Source: Lachnospiraceae bacterium | GTDB lineage: Bacteria > Bacillota > Clostridia > Lachnospirales > Lachnospiraceae | Direction of reading: 5' to 3' | Length of the DNA: 64,000 nucleotides | Assembly (NCBI GenBank): GCA_022510685.1 | Contig: JAFLTA010000004.1 | Location: 41,105 to 105,104, forward strand | Part shown: positions 45,187 to 54,106 of the stretch, piece after piece | Numbering within the stretch: position 1 is the first letter of the stretch | Layout: every line of letters starts with the position of its first letter | Notes under the pieces: generated by a model | Told to the model about the DNA's origin: nothing | Databases searched by the model: none | The model's input: the letters and a program-made list of their open reading frames with translations, nothing else | Translations under genes and position numbers: made by a program

Positions 45187-46069
45187 GCAGGATACGCTCC
45201 AAAGAAGAAATCCGGAAATTTTTCAAATAGCGCAATGGACTCCGGGAGTCCTCCTGTCCCGAAATTCGACCAGAAAGCAGATAATTAGCATAATCATACA
45301 TGGTCAGGAATCTTCCTTTATCCCATTTTTTCTCCGATTCCTCTGGCTTTTGTGCGGAATCAAATGATATTCCGTTCACAAAAAATATTTCAGAATTTTT
45401 TTCGTAGTTCTTTCCATAAAAGAAACTGAAATTTCTAGGCGGAGCTACTTCCGTATTAATTATTTTCAGGTTTTTGTGATAACTACTCCAAAGACTGTTA
45501 TAACTAAAGTTAGGATTGATACCCGAACCGAATCCTTCTTCACACTCAAAATCCGGAATCTCCTCTTCCTTGGCAAACTCTTCAATACAACTTCTAAACA
45601 ACTCACAAGCTTCTTCGCTGGCATAGTAGTATTTAGAATTATAGTACGCAAATTTATCATCGCTTGTACCATATTTCTTACTCATTTCCCTGCCCTCAAG
45701 AAAGTTTTCAGCTTCTGCCAATTGTATTGCTTGAACTTTGAACGTATGATAAAGTGTATTGAGCAGGAGATTTACATCAGTTACAACTCCACAGTCATAT
45801 GCCTCACGGATTGTTTCCATGACACATTGTTTTAATTCATCCACACTTTTATGTCCCCGAAAAAAACCACGCATGGTAAGAGCTCTAGTCTCATAATTTA
45901 TAAGGTAAGGGTGAATATGTTGCGACGCCCCACTTGTTTCATTTTTCTGTTTCCACTTTTCATTAATGTCCACAGGTACTTCTACATCTTCCCCATGATG
46001 TGACTGCGCAACTTCATATTGATAAGCGGTATCATTTATTAATGTAGTGGCAATATTTTCTATTTGCAT
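45176..46069 (-). CDS. Unknown protein, 297 residues (accessory locus)
   Basis: Starts MQIENIATTLINDTAYQYEV behind AAAGGATG. No signal peptide, membrane helix or known motif. The C-terminal third is rich in Phe, Tyr and Asn. The MQI-N/E start resembles that of two other genes in this locus (46099-46323 and 47406-48113). Its 3' end overlaps the convergent DHH gene by 11 bp. I do not recognise a family. Confidence 0.6.
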   Translation of the reverse strand: MQIENIATTLINDTAYQYEVAQSHHGEDVEVPVDINEKWKQKNETSGASQHIHPYLINYETRALTMRGFFRGHKSVDELKQCVMETIREAYDCGVVTDVNLLLNTLYHTFKVQAIQLAEAENFLEGREMSKKYGTSDDKFAYYNSKYYYASEEACELFRSCIEEFAKEEEIPDFECEEGFGSGINPNFSYNSLWSSYHKNLKIINTEVAPPRNFSFFYGKNYEKNSEIFFVNGISFDSAQKPEESEKKWDKGRFLTMYDYANYLLSGRISGQEDSRSPLRYLKNFRISSLERILLNY

Positions 46070-46098
46070 TTTTTCATCCTTTCATCATTGTTTTTCTA

Positions 46099-46323
46099 CT
46101 AATTTGTATCCAAGCTATAAACGCTATGATAACAATCTACTCTGTCATCGTATTTGCTCCATTGTCTATAACTGTCATTTCGGGAATCTGCCTCTTCTGA
46201 CAAAATTGTCTGTTCTCCCAATTCCTTCAATGGTGAGGCATAACGTTTATTCGGAACATTTCCTTTATAGTAATTTTTCGCGTCTAATAATCCCCCACTT
46301 ATGTAAGTTACATAATTTTGCAT
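46099..46323 (-). CDS. Small unknown protein, 74 residues
   Basis: Starts MQNYVTYISGGLLDAKNYYK with GGAGGGG about 11 bases upstream. Polar, with many Tyr, Ser and Asp, no membrane helix. It lies 29 bp before the 297-residue gene. It may be a small partner of that protein or the 5' remnant of a larger gene. Confidence 0.5.
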   Translation of the reverse strand: MQNYVTYISGGLLDAKNYYKGNVPNKRYASPLKELGEQTILSEEADSRNDSYRQWSKYDDRVDCYHSVYSLDTN

Positions 46324-46371
46324 AACTATATACTCCCCTCCTTAAAGCTTAATCGTATGGCACTTTCTTAC

Positions 46372-46596
46372 TTAATACATACCCGAATATGCATGATAGT
46401 TCTTATTAACAAGCAAATTATATGTCAATTTTTCATTGTCCGGATTATAGCGGGCAAATGCCCGAGCTAAAAAATCATCTGCCGAAAAGAAATTTTCCAT
46501 ATCTTTTAGCAAAGAATCACTGTAAATATCTGCACCTTTACCATACAACAACAGAAAAACCGGATAGAGATCGTGCAGATACTGCTTTTTCGTCAA
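46372..46596 (-). pseudogene. Probable C-terminal remnant, 74 codons
   Basis: The frame runs from a TTG at 46596 to a normal C-terminus (KLTYNLLVNKNYHAYSGMY) but has no ribosome site. Upstream it stays open back to a TGA, while an adjacent frame has a good GGAAGG site and the short start MEGYMK. This looks like a gene broken by a frameshift or deletion. The ORF itself codes for an amphipathic helical protein of unknown type. Confidence 0.4.
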
Positions 46597-46677
46597 TTCA
46601 CCATTCTGATACAGGGTACTCCGGATACATTTCCTACTTCATATATCCTTCCATTACATTTCGTGTGGCATATCCTC

Positions 46678-47352
46678 TTAATACAAAAACTGTTTAAAAT
46701 AGTCCTTCTCATCTTTCAAAGATGACTCTTTCAAAGATGGCTCTCCAAATAAAGCATCCTCAATATCTCTCTCCGCAATATATTTCAGCAAATAGTTATT
46801 TTTAAATATTTCCATATACTCTTCCATCCTTTTAAAAGAACTCTTATTTAATTCATTTTCAAAAAAAGGACCATCATTTGTACATATCTCCGAAAAAGTA
46901 AGATATCCATCCTTATGATAGTGAATATCAATAGCCAGATAGGAGCATCCGTTTGGATTCACACTATCCCCCAGCTTTGCATACGATACCCCCCAATAAG
47001 AATAATTTCTGGTCAACGTACCGATAATCGCAATAATATTTTTATTATCTTCTTCCGATGCGTGAAACCTTTCCAATATTTCTTCATTTAGAATTATACT
47101 CGGAGTTCCTAAATAGCTAAAAGAGCCTGTTTTGCAAATCCCCTCATATTCACCGAGAGGATTATACCTGTCACCGATTACCACAAAAGAAACACCGGGG
47201 AACATTTCACAAATTTCCTTAAAATTGCTGATTTTGTCCGGTTCCGAATGCTCTTTATATCCAGAATCGGATAAATTTGATTCCTCTTCCGCTTTTTTCG
47301 CATTATAAAAACAATTATGACAATCCATAGTGTAATTTAAATCAATGACCAT
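46678..47352 (-). CDS. Unknown protein, paralog of the next gene upstream
   Basis: A 224-residue protein; start ATG 47352 has AGGAG eight bases upstream. It shares an ordered set of motifs with the 47406-48113 protein: CEMFPGVSFVVIGD, YEGICKTGSF, PSIILNEEILERF, IIAIIGTLTRNYSYW and AIDIHYHKDGYL. No signal peptide or helix. The conserved Cys (GIC) and HYH positions are notable. It may belong to the DUF6033-like group of Lachnospiraceae; I am unsure. Confidence 0.65.
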   Translation of the reverse strand: MVIDLNYTMDCHNCFYNAKKAEEESNLSDSGYKEHSEPDKISNFKEICEMFPGVSFVVIGDRYNPLGEYEGICKTGSFSYLGTPSIILNEEILERFHASEEDNKNIIAIIGTLTRNYSYWGVSYAKLGDSVNPNGCSYLAIDIHYHKDGYLTFSEICTNDGPFFENELNKSSFKRMEEYMEIFKNNYLLKYIAERDIEDALFGEPSLKESSLKDEKDYFKQFLY

Positions 47353-47405
47353 ACTTTTTTCTCCTTTCATACCACATTATCACTTGTACATCGTAAATTA
47401 AGTTC

Positions 47406-48113
47406 TTAACTTTTATTTTGCAATTTATCCTTCGCATATACAAAATGTTCCCGGTAATTTTCAACACCTTCCCGTAAGGATTTCGCTTTGTGTTCCTGTT
47501 TGCTTTCTCCGATTTCAAATAATTTGTCAGAAAGTTGCTTTTGTATATTCCTCAGAAAAGCCTGTAGATTCTTTTCTTTTATTCCTGTATTAATATCCGG
47601 GTGCCTATTTTTACCTTCCTCCCTGCACACGGTTGGTGCCCCATCCGGCCAATAAATCTGCCAACACGACAATCTTTTTGAATCAATATAATGAAGATGA
47701 AGTGCCGTATATTCAACTCCCGATGCAACTGCCTTTTGCTTTGTTTCGTATTCATAGCGTTCACATATCGCTTGAATCGTACTGATAATATTCTCATAAT
47801 CATTCTCCAGGTTTTCAACGACTTCTTTGTCTATCATTATACTTACCTGATTCAAATCACCAAAAGCCGGTGTCCTGCAAATACCGCTGTATTCCGGCTG
47901 TGCTGCCCCTGTCATATCCACAACAATAAACTCAACATTAGGAAATTTTTTGCATAAAGCCTTGAAAGCCTCTATGTCACTACGCTCCTTATCTTTTTCT
48001 ATAGTATCGTTTGCAGTAATATCTCTCTTTTTTACTGCAATACCTTTACCTACATAATCAGTTTGATCAAAGTTGTAGTTATTAGCATACATATTGCTTT
48101 CGTTGATTTGCAT
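47406..48113 (-). CDS. Unknown protein, paralog of the next gene downstream
   Basis: A 235-residue protein; ATG 48113 with GGAGGTG just upstream. Starts MQINESNMYANNYNFDQTDY. Matches its neighbour at CKKFPNVEFIVVDM, YSGICRTPAF, VSIMIDKEVVENL, IISTIQAICERYEYE and ALHLHYIDSKRL. The C-terminal 80 residues are a charged coiled coil absent from the paralog. Soluble, function unknown. Divergence between the pair is high, so the duplication is old. Confidence 0.65.
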   Translation of the reverse strand: MQINESNMYANNYNFDQTDYVGKGIAVKKRDITANDTIEKDKERSDIEAFKALCKKFPNVEFIVVDMTGAAQPEYSGICRTPAFGDLNQVSIMIDKEVVENLENDYENIISTIQAICERYEYETKQKAVASGVEYTALHLHYIDSKRLSCWQIYWPDGAPTVCREEGKNRHPDINTGIKEKNLQAFLRNIQKQLSDKLFEIGESKQEHKAKSLREGVENYREHFVYAKDKLQNKS

Positions 48114-48266
48114 TTTGCACCTCCACACCTTTCTCCAATCACAATATAAATTACTTTTTACAAGTATTCTATCGACACACTTATATAGACACGTAACATA
48201 CATTGCACAATCCAAAAATTTTTGACAGAATCCAAAAAAAGATACTTCAAAAACGAAATACCTATT

Positions 48267-49568
48267 TTACTCTGATATAAGAATGGAACATTGAAATAAC
48301 TGTTCATCATGCTTGAAAACGCAAGTGCCGCCATACTTCTCTACGGTTTCTTTTACATTTCGAATCCCAAAGCCATGCCTTAATGCATCTTTTTTGTTTG
48401 TTTTATATTTTCCTCCGCTCATTATCGGTTTTTCTCCATATGTATTTATTACGGATATAATGACATCTTCTTTTTCCTTAATAAATTTTAATTTCAATGT
48501 CTTATTCTCACATTTCTCACAAGCCTCTATTGCATTATTTAGCAGATTTGATAGAATAATCACAATATCTTCCTCTCCTATTCTAAGATTGGACAGATCA
48601 TTTACCTTGAATACAAAGGTTATCCCCTTTTGCCTTGCTTCCCACCACTTTGTATTTAAAATCGCATTAACTATTACATTATTGGTATCAATCGCATCCA
48701 TCCGATGGGCAATTTCATCACTAAACTTTTCCAAATAATGATTTAATTCATCAAATTCTCTTTTCTGTGCTAATGTAGCTATGACAGATAACTGACTTTT
48801 GTACTCATGTTCCCGCTTGCGTTGTAAATCGTAATTTTCCCAAATTTGCTGATACATTCCCGTCTCATTCTTTACCCTCTCCAAAATCATCTTATTTTCC
48901 GTTATCTGAACCTCTCTCTCAATTATGTCATATATTAAGTAGAAGACAAAAATATTCATAGCCAGTATTCCAAGAGCAATACATAGTAAAACACTTTTCT
49001 GTTGCTCACTGATATCTGCCATATCAAAATTAGCTAACATCGCTGTAATTGAAATAATAGTAAAAACCGGCAAAACTATAAAACGAGTCCACCCCATTTC
49101 AGTCAACATGCCACCACTATTTTTACTAAAATATCTACGAATTTGCAAAACTATAAAAAACAGCACCATCTGACTCAAGATTCCCATAAACATACTGATA
49201 ACCGGAGTCTCTAACTGTCCTTCTTGCATCATTTCTAAAATCTTTCTTATCGCCAGCATGGAAATATAATCTACAACTAAAGCCAATCCTTGAAATACAA
49301 ACACACATATTGAAATTAGCAGCAATCTTTGCTCAAAGTAACACCACATAATCACAGATGTAAAAAGGATGATAATTATCATCTTCATTAAAATATTATC
49401 TGCCAGCAAAACAGACAGCAAAAAATCTCCCCCTACTAATACAGCAAGCAATAGAAAACTGTACCCTCTTGACAGCATGGCGCGTTTTTGCATAAATGTT
49501 TCCATAAACACTTTACATAAAATCACATATACGGTTGTGTAAACGATTCCGTAGATAATATCTATCAT
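48267..49568 (-). CDS. GHKL-type sensor histidine kinase (AgrC-like)
   Basis: A 433-residue kinase. Six or seven membrane helices fill residues 1-210. A dimerisation helix with REHEYKSQLSVI holds the phosphate-accepting His, and the GHKL ATPase domain has LSNLLNNAIEAC and HGFGIRNVKE. This is the AgrC/quorum-sensing type of layout. It begins 2 bp after the regulator gene stop. No AgrB or peptide precursor gene is seen nearby, so its ligand is unknown. Confidence 0.9.
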   Translation of the reverse strand: MIDIIYGIVYTTVYVILCKVFMETFMQKRAMLSRGYSFLLLAVLVGGDFLLSVLLADNILMKMIIIILFTSVIMWCYFEQRLLLISICVFVFQGLALVVDYISMLAIRKILEMMQEGQLETPVISMFMGILSQMVLFFIVLQIRRYFSKNSGGMLTEMGWTRFIVLPVFTIISITAMLANFDMADISEQQKSVLLCIALGILAMNIFVFYLIYDIIEREVQITENKMILERVKNETGMYQQIWENYDLQRKREHEYKSQLSVIATLAQKREFDELNHYLEKFSDEIAHRMDAIDTNNVIVNAILNTKWWEARQKGITFVFKVNDLSNLRIGEEDIVIILSNLLNNAIEACEKCENKTLKLKFIKEKEDVIISVINTYGEKPIMSGGKYKTNKKDALRHGFGIRNVKETVEKYGGTCVFKHDEQLFQCSILISE

Positions 49569-49570
49569 AC

Positions 49571-50296
49571 CTAAATATCTCCCTGATAATATGTAAATTC
49601 ATCCCTAACATCGTTATATCTAGACTGAGATATGCTGATGATGTCTCCATTCGATAATCTGGCACAGTAACGTTTTATATTTTCAATATAATTCATATTA
49701 ACCAAATAGCTCTTATGCACTCTGCAGAAAGGATATTCCTGCAATTCTTCGGCAATACGGTCTAAACTTTCATACATAGTATATGTTTTTTTGTCCTGTC
49801 CAAGCAAATGAAATTCCAGCCTATGCAGATTACTTTCTATATAGATAACTGCGTCCAAGCGTATTGTTTTTCGTCCTTCTTGAAATTCAAAAGTATGCTT
49901 ATTTTCCACATAATTCATTTTATCGACAATCGTATCAATGCATTCCGCCATCTCCTTTTCCAACATCTTATCATCCTTAAGGAGATAACGAATTGCGTCC
50001 ACTTTATACCCTTCTAATGCATAACTTACAAAAGCTGTCAAAAATACAATATACGGTTTTGCAGTATATGTTCTAATCTGTTTTGCCGTTTCAATACCAT
50101 CCATAGCTTCCATATTGACATCTAAAAAAATAATGTCATATCTGGCAACCTCGGAACCCTTTTCCATAAGTTGGACTCCGGATGTAAAAGTATCAATCTC
50201 ACACTGGTATCCTGATGTCTTCATATAATTGGATATCAACTCTTTTTCTGTTAACAGATATTCTTTTTCGTCATCGCAAATTGCTACCCTAAACAT
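49571..50296 (-). CDS. LytTR-type response regulator
   Basis: A 241-residue regulator: receiver domain with CDDEKEY and the phosphorylated Asp in IIFLDVNMEAMDG, then a LytTR DNA-binding domain ending with CRVHKSYLVNMNYIENIKRY. AGGAGAGG precedes the ATG. Cotranscribed with the kinase downstream. Likely target genes are the neighbours (unknown paralogs, lipoprotein), which is inference. Confidence 0.92.
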   Translation of the reverse strand: MFRVAICDDEKEYLLTEKELISNYMKTSGYQCEIDTFTSGVQLMEKGSEVARYDIIFLDVNMEAMDGIETAKQIRTYTAKPYIVFLTAFVSYALEGYKVDAIRYLLKDDKMLEKEMAECIDTIVDKMNYVENKHTFEFQEGRKTIRLDAVIYIESNLHRLEFHLLGQDKKTYTMYESLDRIAEELQEYPFCRVHKSYLVNMNYIENIKRYCARLSNGDIISISQSRYNDVRDEFTYYQGDI

Positions 50297-50412
50297 TTAC
50301 CTCTCCTCCCTCTTTTCGTATTTTATATCGACATAATAAAATAATAAATTATCTTTGCCGAAAGAATTATACGAATTCCATATTTTCACTTCTTCTTTTC
50401 CGCGAACAAGCG

Positions 50413-50453
50413 TTTTTCTTTATAGGAAACGAGAAGCTTCCTATAAAGAAAAA
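50413..50453. repeat. Perfect 16-bp inverted repeat
   Basis: TTTTTCTTTATAGGAA (50413-50428) and TTCCTATAAAGAAAAA (50438-50453) with a 9-nt loop. It stands next to the terminator of the lipoprotein gene and before the regulator gene. It might be a second terminator or a binding site. Confidence 0.75.
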
Positions 50454-50490
50454 AAGTGAGTCCAAAGTCCTTTCAGACTTTGAACTCACT
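50448..50490 (-). terminator. Terminator of the lipoprotein gene
   Basis: On minus, AGTGAGTTCAAAGTC, a 6-nt loop and GACTTTGGACTCACT form a 15-bp stem with one wobble, followed by a run of seven T. Confidence 0.88.
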
Positions 50491-50513
50491 CTTATACCTG
50501 TATTTACCGTTTT

Positions 50514-51716
50514 CTATTCTTCCCACAATCTTTTCACAAACACGGTATCCTCTTTCTGATCAGATTCTTCTTCCCCTTCATCCGCATTATGTTCATTTTT
50601 ACGAACCTGCAAGAGACCATCAAACACCGTTACTCCGATGGCATCCGCATAATCCAAAACTTTGTCTTCCTGTCCCGTCGTCTGGTCAATGTAATACACG
50701 CCGTCCACCTTATGAGTAATCACATGCTTTCCATCCGAATAAATTAATTCTACACCTTCGTATTCCTCTATCTTTTCCAAAGAATCAGTGTCTTCATTAT
50801 AAAAAAAAGAAAAACTGTAGTCCACATCGCCGGTATCCATAGTCGAAACCAAAAAGAGCGACTGGCTCTTATAAACATTACAAACCCCATACATAATACC
50901 ATCTACTTCACTGGCATACGTCTTGAAATTTTTCTCTTTCTTCTTCATCATACCTTGCAATTGTTCCAGATTATTTCTGGTCATTGCCCGATCCGGAGGA
51001 GTCGCCAATTCACCGTCTATGTACTGCGTAAAGTAAAACTGCTGTATTCGGGTCAGCTGTTTATCATCACAGTAAAATGGTATCTTATGGCTGAAACCAT
51101 CTGCCGGATATGGATAAAATATTTTCGTGCCAATCTGTAACGATTCCTCTCCTGACATTTCATTCCAATCAGAAACTGCCTCATTCCAATCGGAAATATC
51201 AGCCGCAATGTCAGCCAAAAATTCTTCCTCACTTAAATAGTGCGTCGCCTCTATATTTCCAATCCTACAGTCAAACGCTGAAAATTCGTAATCACTGTCC
51301 TGATATACGTACACTGTACCATCAGACACCAGTATTCTTTGAAAGGGAACCGACATCTCCTGAAACAGAGAACCATCTTGATTATATAATCTCAAATAAT
51401 GCTCCTCTATATTTTCAAGAAATACATAAAAATATTGTTCTCCGGCAGATACTTCCAATACATTGTAGCCGGTATTCAAATTATCTGTAACAACATTTCC
51501 CGTCTCAATGTCATAGAAACAAACATCCTTATTTGTAAAAAATACGATGGTATTGTCAAGACATGCCAAATCATGGTTATCTGATACCTCATCTATCCGG
51601 CTGTCTGATTTTTCCGCTTTTTTTTCACTTTTTTTAGTTGTTGTCTGTTTCGTACAACCACAAAATATCAGCGAAATTGCAAACATACAAACACATACCC
51701 ACTTTATTTTTTTCAT
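50514..51716 (-). CDS. Lipoprotein of unknown function, probable beta-propeller
   Basis: A 400-residue exported protein. ATG 51716 follows GGGGAG; the signal reads MKKIKWVCVCMFAISLIFCG with Cys at the lipobox. After a Lys/Ser/Thr/Glu-rich spacer, the body shows repeating strands with Asp/Tyr turns (NKDVCFYDIETG, HKVDGVYYIDQTTG) like beta-propeller or DUF5050-type domains. The C-terminus is acidic. It lies just upstream of the two-component pair on the same strand but is separated from it by a terminator. Confidence 0.75.
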   Translation of the reverse strand: MKKIKWVCVCMFAISLIFCGCTKQTTTKKSEKKAEKSDSRIDEVSDNHDLACLDNTIVFFTNKDVCFYDIETGNVVTDNLNTGYNVLEVSAGEQYFYVFLENIEEHYLRLYNQDGSLFQEMSVPFQRILVSDGTVYVYQDSDYEFSAFDCRIGNIEATHYLSEEEFLADIAADISDWNEAVSDWNEMSGEESLQIGTKIFYPYPADGFSHKIPFYCDDKQLTRIQQFYFTQYIDGELATPPDRAMTRNNLEQLQGMMKKKEKNFKTYASEVDGIMYGVCNVYKSQSLFLVSTMDTGDVDYSFSFFYNEDTDSLEKIEEYEGVELIYSDGKHVITHKVDGVYYIDQTTGQEDKVLDYADAIGVTVFDGLLQVRKNEHNADEGEEESDQKEDTVFVKRLWEE

Positions 51717-51805
51717 CTCTCCCCATATGATGCTTTTATCACCATATTTCCTTTCCTGTAAATAGTCAAATTCATTAGTTGCTACTCTCAACCATTTGTT
51801 CCAAA

Positions 51806-51834
51806 ATTATATCACATCTTATTCCCTATAACAA
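51806..51834 (-). promoter_or_regulatory. Promoter of the lipoprotein gene
   Basis: Minus-strand TTGTTA (51829-51834), 17-bp spacer, TATAAT (51806-51811) with a TGA extension, about 90 bp before the ATG at 51716. Confidence 0.7.
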
Positions 51835-51904
51835 TTACAAAAAAAGAACAAAGTGTGTTTCGCTTGCGACTCAGAAAAACTCGAACAATTATCTCTTAAA
51901 AAAG

Positions 51905-51933
51905 TTGACAATCAACAGGGCAAGGCATATAAT
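51905..51933 (+). promoter_or_regulatory. Consensus promoter of the sRNA
   Basis: TTGACA (51905-51910), exactly 17 bp, TATAAT (51928-51933): both hexamers perfect. No coding gene follows on this strand. Confidence 0.88.
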
Positions 51934-51939
51934 ATAAAC

Positions 51940-52034
51940 ATTAAGAAAGCACTGCGACAAGCGGTTAGCTTTCGTTAGATTGTTATGGTTATATTAACAA
52001 CCGTCACTTGGCAGAGTGGCGGTTGTTGCTTTTT
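51940..52034 (+). ncRNA. Small RNA of about 95 nt, antitoxin-like
   Basis: A perfect promoter is followed after about 55 nt by an intrinsic terminator: AACAACCGTCACT (51996-52008), AGTGGCGGTTGTT (52015-52027), then GCTTTTT. There is no ribosome site or ORF of note in the transcript. From memory the sequence resembles the antisense RNA of type I toxin-antitoxin modules with short holin-like toxins in gut Firmicutes. A toxin ORF should end opposite its 3' hairpin, but none is seen; the minus strand there leads to the terminator of the 52108 gene. An orphan antitoxin or trans-acting sRNA is inferred. Confidence 0.65.
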
Positions 52035-52046
52035 ACAGTTTTCTAT

Positions 52047-52098
52047 AAAACAAAAGACTGCTTTTCCTGATAACTCACATATCAAGAGAAAAGCAGTC
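52047..52098 (-). terminator. Terminator of the 52108-52989 gene
   Basis: GACTGCTTTTC (52056-52066) and GAAAAGCAGTC (52088-52098), 11-bp stem with a 21-nt loop; minus-strand T runs follow. It ends 9 bp after the stop codon. Confidence 0.8.
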
Positions 52099-52107
52099 AT
52101 TTACCTC

Positions 52108-52989
52108 TTACTTACTGCTACTTGCAGATTTTTTAGTAAACAGGTTGATATTGCTTTCATAGGCTTCAGCCGCTAAAGTTGCCATATCAGATGCTTGAAA
52201 ATTGATTAACCTTTTCACTTCCTGCTCCCCTAACACATCCTGCAACAGAAAGCCCCGCAGTCTCTGCTGGCTGGCATACACGCTGTTATGATATTGTTCC
52301 TGAGCCAATTTTCTCTGAGCCTGCTCCTTCCTGCGCTGTTTCTCTACATATTCCTCCAACAGCTCTTTCATTCTCTCCTGCCGTTTTTCCCACCAGCTCT
52401 TTTCCTTCTTTTTATTAGGCGAGGTACTTGGACGAAGCTCTATACTCCCCAGGCTCTTTCCAATATGCTCATCAATCGTTGCACCAAAATACTCCATGTA
52501 ATAACTTCCGGAGGCACCTGCCAAACCGAAAAAAGGATTGGGCACAGAGCGGTTTTGAACTGTATAACCTAAAACCCATGCCTCATAGTCCGGATCTTTT
52601 TTCATCTGCTCCCATCCCGCTTCTGAGATGGAAATGAGTTCTTTATCATACCTTCTGGATGGATGAAATGGTATACTGTCTAACAATGCAAAAATAAAGC
52701 TTTTATATGCCCCCATACTCATCTTTTCGGTATCAACATCAGAAACCCCCTTTTTTTTCTTTAAGGCCTTTCCTGCCAGAACCTGCGAATCCACTACAGA
52801 AGCTTGGTCAGGATGCATTTTTTTATACTGCTCCACAACACTTTCAATAGTTTTACGGCTATTCTCATTCGTTTCTAAAACAGTATTTATAAATGCCGAT
52901 TCCTCCATTTGGTTATCCTTTTTTAAATAATCCGTCTTAGAGATACCATATACTTTTAACAAATAGTCTTTATCAATTCCACTGTCCAT
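52108..52989 (-). CDS. Unknown protein, DUF6033-like
   Basis: A 293-residue protein; ATG 52989 follows GGAGGGG. Segments SMGAYKSFIFALLDSIPFHP and SISEAGWEQMKKDPDYEAWV match what I recall of the DUF6033 family found in Lachnospiraceae, a memory-based call. A Lys/Arg/Glu-rich coiled coil (about 205-250) and an Ala/Ser-rich tail follow. No export signal. It lies upstream of the lipoprotein and two-component genes and may belong to the same accessory locus. Confidence 0.6.
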   Translation of the reverse strand: MDSGIDKDYLLKVYGISKTDYLKKDNQMEESAFINTVLETNENSRKTIESVVEQYKKMHPDQASVVDSQVLAGKALKKKKGVSDVDTEKMSMGAYKSFIFALLDSIPFHPSRRYDKELISISEAGWEQMKKDPDYEAWVLGYTVQNRSVPNPFFGLAGASGSYYMEYFGATIDEHIGKSLGSIELRPSTSPNKKKEKSWWEKRQERMKELLEEYVEKQRRKEQAQRKLAQEQYHNSVYASQQRLRGFLLQDVLGEQEVKRLINFQASDMATLAAEAYESNINLFTKKSASSSK

Positions 52990-53230
52990 ATATGTCCCCT
53001 CCCATCTAAACAATATTTATGCCATGATGCATACTCTGCCCTACACTGATTCATTTTGTCTTATAGCACATTCAACCACTGTAGTAATTCAAACATTTTT
53101 ATTTATATCGGCATATTTTGTTTATTTATGAGATTTAGACGTAAAAAGGTTTTTCCACCACGGAACTTTCGCCTAATAGAAAAGAATATTGGAGACCCAA
53201 CCCCATGTCTCAAAAACTTTTTATAGAGTA

Positions 53231-53539
53231 TTATAAAAAGACACGATAACAGATACCCATGCCACCCATCACCATGGACAAAAGAAAAATAAATAGAGTT
53301 TTTTTCTTATCTTTAATTCGCGAAATGATAAACCCGAACAACACTATATATATTACCAATCCTATCACACCGAAAAAGCGAAAAGACTCCGCCTCTTCAT
53401 AATGATAAGAGCCCGGTTCTTCCATTAGATTACCGGCAAACATAATACTAAAACCTACCCAATAAACACTGATGATCCCCCAAATAATTCCCGAACACAG
53501 CATTGTAATATTCTTAAATATTTTTATTTTCTCTTTCAT
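53231..53539 (-). CDS. Small membrane protein coupled to kptA
   Basis: A 102-residue protein with three hydrophobic helices (about 9-36, 53-71, 79-99). Its ATG (53539) overlaps the kptA stop in ATGA, and the GGAG within the last codons of kptA serves as ribosome site. No family recognised. The gap of about 240 bp between it and the 52108-52989 gene holds only a weak hairpin near 53190 and a possible extended -10 (TGCTATAAG) for that gene. Confidence 0.65.
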   Translation of the reverse strand: MKEKIKIFKNITMLCSGIIWGIISVYWVGFSIMFAGNLMEEPGSYHYEEAESFRFFGVIGLVIYIVLFGFIISRIKDKKKTLFIFLLSMVMGGMGICYRVFL

Positions 53540-54078
53540 TCGTCTCCCTCCATTTCCAGATATTCCACCGGAACATTTTTTGTCAACCATACTCCGTTTT
53601 TAGAACGATAAAAGATATAACCATCCTTCTGCATTTTCCCAGACAACACCTTATATATTACAGCTTTTCCATGTCTTCGTCCTACATCATATGCGGTTTC
53701 CCTATCCCCGGAAATATGTACATACAGTCTGCTCTTTGGCAGCAGTCCTTGTTCGTTGATGGAAGATACATATTTCTCCCCTGTCCCATGCCATAAATAC
53801 TCCGGGGGCTCCACAACATCTAATTCAACATCAACAGGTATGGAATGTCCCTGATTGGCACGAATCAATGTCTTATCCTCATTAAAGGAATATCGCTGCT
53901 TATTGTCTGTACGGACAATCTCCTCCAGAATGTCCATATTAAATTCTTTGGTCTTATTAATGCCTTTGATCACCTCATCCACATTAGCCCACCCATGCTC
54001 ATCCAGAGAAATACCAATCACCTCCGGCTTGTGGCGAAGTATTAAACTCAAAAACTTACTTGTCTCTTTTAAACCCAT
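53536..54078 (-). CDS. kptA: RNA 2'-phosphotransferase KptA/Tpt1
   Basis: Transfers an internal 2'-phosphate from RNA to NAD+, giving ADP-ribose 1'',2''-cyclic phosphate; 180 residues. SKFLSLILRHKPE, RANQGHS, LWHGTG and HISGDRETAYDVGRRHG supply the Arg-His-Arg-Arg catalytic set. Known: the yeast enzyme finishes tRNA splicing; the bacterial role is unclear as no such splicing occurs. It is probably in one unit with the cupin upstream and membrane protein downstream. Confidence 0.95.
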   Translation of the reverse strand: MGLKETSKFLSLILRHKPEVIGISLDEHGWANVDEVIKGINKTKEFNMDILEEIVRTDNKQRYSFNEDKTLIRANQGHSIPVDVELDVVEPPEYLWHGTGEKYVSSINEQGLLPKSRLYVHISGDRETAYDVGRRHGKAVIYKVLSGKMQKDGYIFYRSKNGVWLTKNVPVEYLEMEGDE

Positions 54079-54106
54079 TCTTATCTCCAGCCTTCATTGA
54101 ATTCTA

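Noticed and set aside
51985-52176. A plus-strand ORF starting within the sRNA
   Set aside because: It has no ribosome site, begins inside the terminator-forming RNA and runs antisense into the 52108 gene.
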